From: Elusimicrobiota bacterium
GTDB lineage: Bacteria; Elusimicrobiota; Elusimicrobia; UBA1565; JACRDR01
Direction of reading: 5' to 3'
Assembly: GCA_016212845.1 (NCBI GenBank)
Contig: JACRDR010000160.1
Coordinates: forward strand, 1 to 8,954
Length of the DNA stretch: 8,954 nucleotides
Shown: positions 4,644 to 8,954 of the stretch, piece after piece
How positions within the stretch are numbered: position 1 is the stretch's first letter
How the letters are laid out: each line of letters starts with the position of its first letter
Made by a program: the position numbers and the translations under genes
The notes under the pieces: generated by a model
Told to the model about the DNA's origin: nothing
Database searches by the model: none
The model's input: the letters and a program-made list of their open reading frames with translations, nothing else

Positions 4644-6985
4644 AGAACAAGTACCTCTGCATCCACGGGCACTTCTACCAGCCTCCGCGGGAGAGCCCCT
4701 GGCTCGACGAGGTCGAGGAAGAGCCCTCGGCTTACCCGTACCACGACTGGAACGAGCGCGTGTTCCACGAGTGCTACGGCCCCAACACCGCGAGCGCGGT
4801 GCTGGGCGCCGGCGGCGCGGCGGCGGAGCTCGTCGACAACTACCGCTGGATCAGCTTCAACTTCGGTCCCACGCTGCTGTCGTGGCTGGAGCGGCATCAA
4901 CCGAGGGCCTACCGCGCGATCCTCGAGGCCGATCGGGCCAGCGCGGATGAGCGCGGCGGTCACGGCAACGCGATGGCTCAAGCCTACAACCACGCGATCC
5001 TGCCGCTGGCGACCCGCCGCGACAAAGTCACGCAGGTCCGGTGGGGCCTTTCCGACTTCAAGCACCGCTTCGGGCGCGACGCCGAGGGCCTGTGGCTCGC
5101 GGAGTGCGCCTGCGACGACGAGACCCTCGAGGTGCTCGCCGCCGAGGGCGTGCGCTTCACCGTCTTGTCCCCCCACCAGGCCAAACGCGTCCGGCGCGCG
5201 GGCGGTTCCGACGGAGACTGCCCTAAAGGGCTCTCCGGATCCGAAGGATCCGGGTGGCGGGACGTGAACGCGTCGAGCCTCGAGACCCGGCACGCCTACC
5301 GCTGGCGCTCGAAGGAGCGCCCGGGCCGCCACGTGGACATTTTTTTCTACGACCCGCAGCTCGCCCAGTCCGTGGCCTTCGACGGCCTGCTGCACGACGG
5401 CGCGAAGTTCGCCAAGCGCCTCTTCGAGCCCTTCTCGACCGGCGACGCGGCGCAGCTCGTGCAGGTGGCCACCGACGGGGAGTCGTACGGGCATCACCAC
5501 AAGTTCGGCAACATGGCACTCTCCTTCGCGCTCAAGCGGCTGCGCGAAGACACCCCGGTCCGCCTGACCAACTACGCCGAGTTCCTATCCCTCTTCCCTC
5601 CGCCCATGGAAGCCGAAATCCACCAGCCCAGCTCGTGGAGCTGCGCCCACGGCGTGCGCCGCTGGACCGACGACTGCGGCTGCTCCACCGGCGGACAGAG
5701 CGGCTGGCACCAGAGATGGCGCAAGCCGCTCCGCGAGGCGCTCGACTGGCTCGCGGGCGAGGCGGACCGGCTCTACGAGACGAAAGCCCGGGAGCTCTTC
5801 CGCGACCCGTGGGCCGCGCGCGACGGCTACATCCACCGCCTGCTGGGCGAACGCGTCGCGGCGACTCACCGGTTTCTCTCCGCTCACGAAGCGAGGCATC
5901 TCAAGCCCGAGGAAGCGGAGCTGGCTCTCCGGCTGGGAGAACTCCAGCGCCAGCGCCTGCTCATGTACACCAGCTGCGGGTGGTTCTTCAGCGAGGTCTC
6001 GGGCGTCGAGGGCGTCCAGATCCTGAAATACGCGGCGCGCGTCGTGGAGCTGGCGGCCGGGCTCGGCGAGGACCTGTCCGCCGGTTTCGAGGCGCGGCTG
6101 GCGAAAGCGCCCTCGAACGATCCCGCCTACGACGACGCGGCCGCCGCCTACCGCAAGCTCGTGCTGCCCCTGCGGGTGGACTTGGCGCGCGCGGCCGCCC
6201 ACTTCGCGGTCCTCGACCATTTCGAGGGCGCGCCGACCGCCGCGCCGCACTACGCCTACGAGGTGAAGCGCCACGCCGTGCGCCGGGTCGAGGGCCGAGG
6301 CAAGCGGCTCTCCTTCTCCTATCTCCAGCTTCGCCACTTCCCGACTTTCGATCACCGGCCGTTCGCCGTCGTGGTGCGGCATCGAGGCAGGATCGACGTC
6401 GATTGCTGGGTGCTCCCGGCGACGCCGGCCGAGGCCCTCCGCTTCGAGCGCGGCCTCTCGGAGGCGTTCCCCGCCCTCGAGGATCCCGATTTCCGCGCGC
6501 TCGCCGAGCGCGACACCGGCGCGCTCTACTTTTCGCTAGACGCGCTCTTCACCGACGAGCGCCGCAAGCTCGTCGCGAGCTTGATCCCGGGCGGCACGCC
6601 GGAGCAGCAGCAGCTCGCCCAACGCTGGCGCCGCACCGGACGGCGCCTGCTCGCCGAGCCCGAGGGCCTGTCCGAAGCCCTGCGCGAGCTTGGGTCGGCC
6701 GCCGAGGCGGGCCTCTCCGCCGACCGCCTGCCCGACGCTTCCGCCGTCCGCCGCCGCATCCATGAGGCGTTCTGGTCGTACGCGGATTCCGGCGAGCCCG
6801 GCGCCGCGGAGCTCGAAGGGCTGCTTCGCTCGGCGAGATCCGCCGGTCTTTCGCTCGACGTTTGGGAACTGCAGTCGGCCGCGGCCAAGCGCCGCGGGCC
6901 GGACGACGACGCGTCGCGCGCGGTCGAGAGCCTGTGGAAGGCTCTCAATCTCGCGCCCGCGCTCACGGGGGCCGCGACATGGTGA
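4640..6985 (+). CDS. GH57-type glycoside hydrolase with DUF3536 C-terminal region
   Basis: A 781-residue protein read from TTG, overlapping the glgC stop as TTGA. GH57 enzymes act on alpha-glucans as amylases, 4-alpha-glucanotransferases or branching enzymes, by a retaining mechanism. Family motifs seen are HGHFYQPP (9-16, region 1), GLWLAECACDDETL (150-163, with Glu-155 as likely nucleophile) and ATDGESYGHHHKFG (277-290, with Asp-279 as likely acid/base). After the catalytic part come a Cys/Trp-rich segment (WSCAHGVRRWTDDCGCSTGG, 333-352) and a long helical C-terminal region typical of DUF3536 proteins, ending with Ala/Arg-rich helices that may be lineage specific. There is no signal peptide, so it should act in the cytoplasm on stored glucan. 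Translational coupling with glgC supports a role in glycogen building or remodelling, but the exact activity cannot be read from sequence. A hairpin-rich stretch encodes about residues 190-205, which look like an insert between conserved segments. A T7 run at 5340-5346 is odd in this GC-rich gene. Confidence 0.88.
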   Translation: MKNKYLCIHGHFYQPPRESPWLDEVEEEPSAYPYHDWNERVFHECYGPNTASAVLGAGGAAAELVDNYRWISFNFGPTLLSWLERHQPRAYRAILEADRASADERGGHGNAMAQAYNHAILPLATRRDKVTQVRWGLSDFKHRFGRDAEGLWLAECACDDETLEVLAAEGVRFTVLSPHQAKRVRRAGGSDGDCPKGLSGSEGSGWRDVNASSLETRHAYRWRSKERPGRHVDIFFYDPQLAQSVAFDGLLHDGAKFAKRLFEPFSTGDAAQLVQVATDGESYGHHHKFGNMALSFALKRLREDTPVRLTNYAEFLSLFPPPMEAEIHQPSSWSCAHGVRRWTDDCGCSTGGQSGWHQRWRKPLREALDWLAGEADRLYETKARELFRDPWAARDGYIHRLLGERVAATHRFLSAHEARHLKPEEAELALRLGELQRQRLLMYTSCGWFFSEVSGVEGVQILKYAARVVELAAGLGEDLSAGFEARLAKAPSNDPAYDDAAAAYRKLVLPLRVDLARAAAHFAVLDHFEGAPTAAPHYAYEVKRHAVRRVEGRGKRLSFSYLQLRHFPTFDHRPFAVVVRHRGRIDVDCWVLPATPAEALRFERGLSEAFPALEDPDFRALAERDTGALYFSLDALFTDERRKLVASLIPGGTPEQQQLAQRWRRTGRRLLAEPEGLSEALRELGSAAEAGLSADRLPDASAVRRRIHEAFWSYADSGEPGAAELEGLLRSARSAGLSLDVWELQSAAAKRRGPDDDASRAVESLWKALNLAPALTGAATW
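5220..5253 (+). repeat. Two adjacent hairpins inside the GH57 coding sequence
   Basis: Positions 5220-5231 can form a short stem (GCCC with GGGC around TAAA). Positions 5235-5253 form a perfect 8-bp inverted repeat, CCGGATCC and GGATCCGG, around a GAA loop. A smaller TCCG-A-CGGA repeat lies just before, at 5207-5215. All fall in the codons for about residues 190-205 of the GH57 protein, between a conserved HQAKRVR segment and a WRDV segment. The frame stays open through the repeats. This may be an in-frame palindromic element or simply a structured loop region. Confidence 0.6.
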
Positions 6986-7944
6986 CGAAGAAGCTGCACC
7001 TCTACAACGACCAGGAGGCCTTGCTCCTCCTCGGCGAGCAGGACTCCCGTATGCGCCAGATGGAGCGCGAGTTCGGCGTGGAGCTCTACGTGCGGCACGA
7101 TCCGGAGGCCGAGGACCTCTACTTGTCCATCCGCGGCGCGGCTCCCCGCGTCGCCAAGACGCAGAAGCGCCTGAAGGAGATCCTCGATCGCATCCGCGCG
7201 GGCCAGGCGCCGGCGGTCCCCGCCGAGGCGCCGCTGTCCGCCGGGGACTTCGCCTCGGCGCCGCCCCTTCCCCAGGGCGCGATCTACATGAGCGCCTTCG
7301 GCAAGGCGATCACGCCGCGCACGCCGAGACAGAAGTCGTACGTCGATCTGATCCGCGAAAAGCACATGGTCTTCGGAATCGGACCCGCGGGCACCGGCAA
7401 GACGTTCCTGGCGGTCGCGTGCGCGCTCGCCTCGCTCAAGGCGAGAGAGGTCACCCGCATCGTCTTAACCCGGCCGGTGGTCGAGGCAGGAGAAAAGCTC
7501 GGGTTCCTGCCCGGCGACCTTTACGAGAAAGTGCATCCGTACCTCAAGCCGCTCTACGACGCGTTCTACGGCATGCTCGGCCCGGACAAGTTCCGGATGT
7601 GGCGCGACGACGAGATCGTCGAAATCGTGCCGCTCGCCTACATGCGCGGCCGCACGCTCGAGAACGCCTTCATCATCCTCGACGAGGCGCAGAACACGAC
7701 GCCCGAGCAGATCAAGATGTTCCTCACCCGCATGGGCCAGGGCTCGCGCGTGGTCGTTACCGGCGACATGACGCAGATCGACCTCCCGAACAAGGGCCAA
7801 TCCGGCTTGATCCTCGCCAAAGAGATCCTCAAGGACATCGACGGCATCGGCTTCCTCCATTTCGCGTCCGAGGACGTCGTGCGCCACGAGCTGGTGAAGA
7901 AGATCATCAACGCCTACGACAAGTGGGACAAGAAGGCTTCATGA
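6979..7944 (+). CDS. PhoH-family ATPase (PhoH/YbeZ-like)
   Basis: A 321-residue cytoplasmic P-loop NTPase. Residues 1-75 resemble the N-terminal KH-like nucleic-acid-binding part of PhoH-like proteins (ending AKTQKRLKEILDRI), followed by a Pro/Ala-rich linker (76-100). The ATPase core has TPRQKSYVDLI (114-124), Walker A GPAGTGKT (135-142, Lys-141), TRPVVEAGEKLGFLPGDL (164-181), Walker B IILDEAQN (232-239) and a sensor-like segment VVTGDMTQIDLP (259-270). These are strong family signatures and the length is normal. PhoH/YbeZ proteins are thought to act as RNA-associated ATPases or helicases and are often encoded next to ybeY, as here (ATGA overlap), which suggests a role in rRNA maturation or RNA quality control. 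The ATG at 6979 overlaps the GH57 stop by seven bases; only a G-run at 6967-6971 is available as ribosome binding site. In many Firmicutes a 7TM-HD gene follows phoH; it is absent here. Confidence 0.95.
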   Translation: MVTKKLHLYNDQEALLLLGEQDSRMRQMEREFGVELYVRHDPEAEDLYLSIRGAAPRVAKTQKRLKEILDRIRAGQAPAVPAEAPLSAGDFASAPPLPQGAIYMSAFGKAITPRTPRQKSYVDLIREKHMVFGIGPAGTGKTFLAVACALASLKAREVTRIVLTRPVVEAGEKLGFLPGDLYEKVHPYLKPLYDAFYGMLGPDKFRMWRDDEIVEIVPLAYMRGRTLENAFIILDEAQNTTPEQIKMFLTRMGQGSRVVVTGDMTQIDLPNKGQSGLILAKEILKDIDGIGFLHFASEDVVRHELVKKIINAYDKWDKKAS

Positions 7945-8369
7945 AGATCACCCTCCACAACCTCGGCCTCCTGCCTCCCGCCGCCCGCCGCGCGAAGTTC
8001 GAGAAGGCCTGCCGGGCCGCCCTCGGCCCCTCCGCGAAAAAGAAGGGCGAGCTGAACCTCGTTTTTCTCAAGCGCGGGCCGATGCGCAGAATCAACAAGC
8101 GCTACCTCGCGCACGACTACGACACCGACGTGATCTCGTTCCCGTATACCGCGCCCCGGCGCGACGGCGAGCCCTTCGGCGACGTCTTCGTCTCCGTCGA
8201 CCAGGCCAAGAAACAGGCGGCCGCGCTCGGCCACGACGCGGCGACCGAGCTGATCACGCTCGCGATCCACGGCACTCTGCACCTCGTCGGCTACGACGAC
8301 GCCAAGGCGGCCGACAAGAAGCGCATGTTCGCGCGGCAGGACCGGCTCCTGCGCTCGCTCCTTGGGTAA
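7941..8369 (+). CDS. ybeY: Endoribonuclease YbeY, rRNA maturation factor, with His-to-Asp change at a zinc ligand
   Basis: YbeY is a zinc-dependent single-strand endoribonuclease that helps 16S rRNA 3'-end maturation and ribosome quality control. The 142-residue product has the normal length and the family blocks INKRYLAHDYDTDVISFPY (51-69), FGDVFVSVDQA (79-89) and LAIHGTLHLVGYDD (107-120). In the usual H-x3-H-x5-H zinc motif the first two His are present (110, 114) but the third is Asp-120. Asp can bind zinc, so the protein may still be active. Met-129 of the downstream M-x3-E segment is present, while the Glu is Gln-133. The start ATG overlaps the PhoH stop, with AGAAGG at 7931-7936 four bases upstream. 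The pairing with a PhoH-family gene matches the common bacterial arrangement. Confidence 0.94.
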   Translation: MKITLHNLGLLPPAARRAKFEKACRAALGPSAKKKGELNLVFLKRGPMRRINKRYLAHDYDTDVISFPYTAPRRDGEPFGDVFVSVDQAKKQAAALGHDAATELITLAIHGTLHLVGYDDAKAADKKRMFARQDRLLRSLLG

Positions 8370-8954
8370 GAAGCCGCAAGCCCCCCCGCCGCCCCTCGTC
8401 CCGCCCGCGCTGACCTTTCTTTGGACCGCGCTCTGGGTTCTGGCCTTCGCGGCGCTCGCCTGGGCGCCGGACGAGAAGCTCGTGCGCCACAAGCTGATGC
8501 TGCTCGACGCGTCGCTCGCCGGCCTCGTGCTTTCGCTCGCGGCCGCCGCCGTCGCGGGCGCGTGGACCCGCCGGACCCGCACGCCGCTCGACGGCGCGGT
8601 GCTCGCCTACGCCGCCGCGGGACTGGCGTTCTTCGCGCTTTCGCCGGAGCGCGGCGTGTCGCTGCCGGAACTGACGCGGACGCTCTTCGCCTCCGCGGTG
8701 TTTTTCGCGGCGGCGCAGACGCTCCCTTTCGTCGAGCCGAAGGCGGTCCTCGCCGCGTGGACCGCGACCGCGGCGCTGATCGCCCTCTACGCGCTGCTCC
8801 AGCTGCGCGGAGGCCTCGGCCCGCTGCTCCTGCCGCAGGACGCGCGGCCCTTCGCCACCTTCGGCAACCCGATTTTCTTGGGCGCGTATCTCTCGGCTTC
8901 CGCCTGCGCGGCGGCCGGGCTCGGCGCCTCCGTCTCCGCCCGCGCGCGCGCGCT
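8362..8954 (+). CDS. O-antigen ligase (Wzy/WaaL)-like membrane protein, N-terminal part
   Basis: The frame runs open from a TTG at 8362 to the window end (197 codons, no stop), overlapping the ybeY stop by eight bases. It starts MGKKPQAPPPPLVPP, a basic and Pro-rich cytoplasmic tail, followed by hydrophobic segments at about 17-35, 46-68, 77-94, 106-120, 126-147 and 168-188. The segment RPFATFGNPIFLGAYL (162-177) matches the pattern (R-x-x-x-T-F-G-N-P-N-F-L) common in O-antigen ligase/polymerase-like proteins, many of which carry C-terminal TPR repeats. Such proteins join lipid-linked glycans to lipid A core, to proteins or to each other on the periplasmic face. The TTG start is inferred because the next in-frame candidates (GTG 8482, ATG 8497) would remove the first membrane helix; there is no clear ribosome binding site, so coupling to ybeY is likely. 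A run of seven C lies at 8381-8387, close behind the start. The substrate cannot be inferred from the part in view. Confidence 0.75.
   Translation, partial: MGKKPQAPPPPLVPPALTFLWTALWVLAFAALAWAPDEKLVRHKLMLLDASLAGLVLSLAAAAVAGAWTRRTRTPLDGAVLAYAAAGLAFFALSPERGVSLPELTRTLFASAVFFAAAQTLPFVEPKAVLAAWTATAALIALYALLQLRGGLGPLLLPQDARPFATFGNPIFLGAYLSASACAAAGLGASVSARARA
8381..8387 (+). repeat. C7 homopolymer near the start of the O-antigen ligase-like gene
   Basis: Seven consecutive C bases encode part of the Ala-Pro-Pro-Pro-Pro segment at residues 7-11. Homopolymers near the 5' end of surface-glycan genes can act as phase-variation switches, but seven is short and Pro-rich tails in GC-rich genes produce such runs by chance. 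Confidence 0.5.

Noticed and set aside
5220..5253. Intrinsic transcription terminator
   Set aside because: The hairpins are not followed by a T-run and lie inside a gene whose reading frame and conserved motifs continue downstream.
5254..6765. A 503-codon + frame inside the GH57 gene
   Set aside because: The translation is dominated by Arg, Ala and Pro with no motifs, as expected from an out-of-frame reading of GC-rich sequence.
8937..8954. Alternating CG run at the window end as a repeat or Z-DNA element
   Set aside because: It encodes Ala-Arg-Ala-Arg-Ala in frame, and such runs are common in GC-rich coding sequence; it is also cut by the edge.
1..8954. Defence system, phage or CRISPR content
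   Set aside because: No repeats with regular spacers, no nuclease, toxin, integrase or transposase motifs; the genes are metabolic, RNA-processing and envelope types.

Overview
The window is a dense, one-directional gene cluster from a GC-rich bacterium. All nine genes, two of them cut by the window edges, lie on the + strand. Eight neighbouring pairs share one 35-bp gap (between the chlorite dismutase-family gene and glgC); every other junction is a 4 to 8 base overlap (GTGA, ATGA, TTGA, ATGGTGA and similar). This predicts extensive translational coupling and one or two long transcripts. Two starts are read as TTG and one as GTG. No RNA gene, insertion sequence, CRISPR array or convincing terminator was seen. 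Because of the high GC content, long open frames on the - strand and in other + frames are shadows and are not annotated.

Layout. (1) Positions 1-32: the tail of an unidentified upstream gene. (2) 29-1054: a secreted protein resembling a duplicated CbiX/sirohydrochlorin chelatase fold that has lost the usual metal histidines. (3) 1051-1782: thyX, flavin-dependent thymidylate synthase. (4) 1779-2732: an exported HlyD/RND-type adaptor-like protein with no visible pump partner. (5) 2725-3372: a chlorite dismutase/HemQ-family protein with non-canonical active-site positions. (6) 3408-4643: glgC, ADP-glucose pyrophosphorylase. (7) 4640-6985: a GH57-type glycoside hydrolase of the DUF3536 kind. (8) 6979-7944: a PhoH-family ATPase. 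(9) 7941-8369: ybeY, rRNA maturation endonuclease, with an unusual third zinc ligand. (10) 8362-end: the start of a polytopic membrane protein of the O-antigen ligase (Wzy/WaaL) type.

The genes fall into functional blocks. glgC and the GH57 gene make a coupled alpha-glucan (glycogen) pair, although no glycogen synthase is in view. phoH-ybeY is a widespread RNA-processing pair. The upstream block (CbiX-like, thyX, adaptor, Cld-like) has no obvious shared pathway, though two of its four members use folds typical of tetrapyrrole or heme proteins.

The organism cannot be fixed from this window. High GC, a DUF3536 GH57 enzyme, ThyX and an O-antigen ligase-like protein fit a Gram-negative lineage such as high-GC Elusimicrobiota; Myxococcota, Acidobacteriota or similar phyla remain possible. 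No clear defence, phage or mobile system was found. The most notable signals are a paired-hairpin insert inside the GH57 gene, the divergent Cld-family protein, the degenerate secreted CbiX-like protein and the His-to-Asp change in YbeY.
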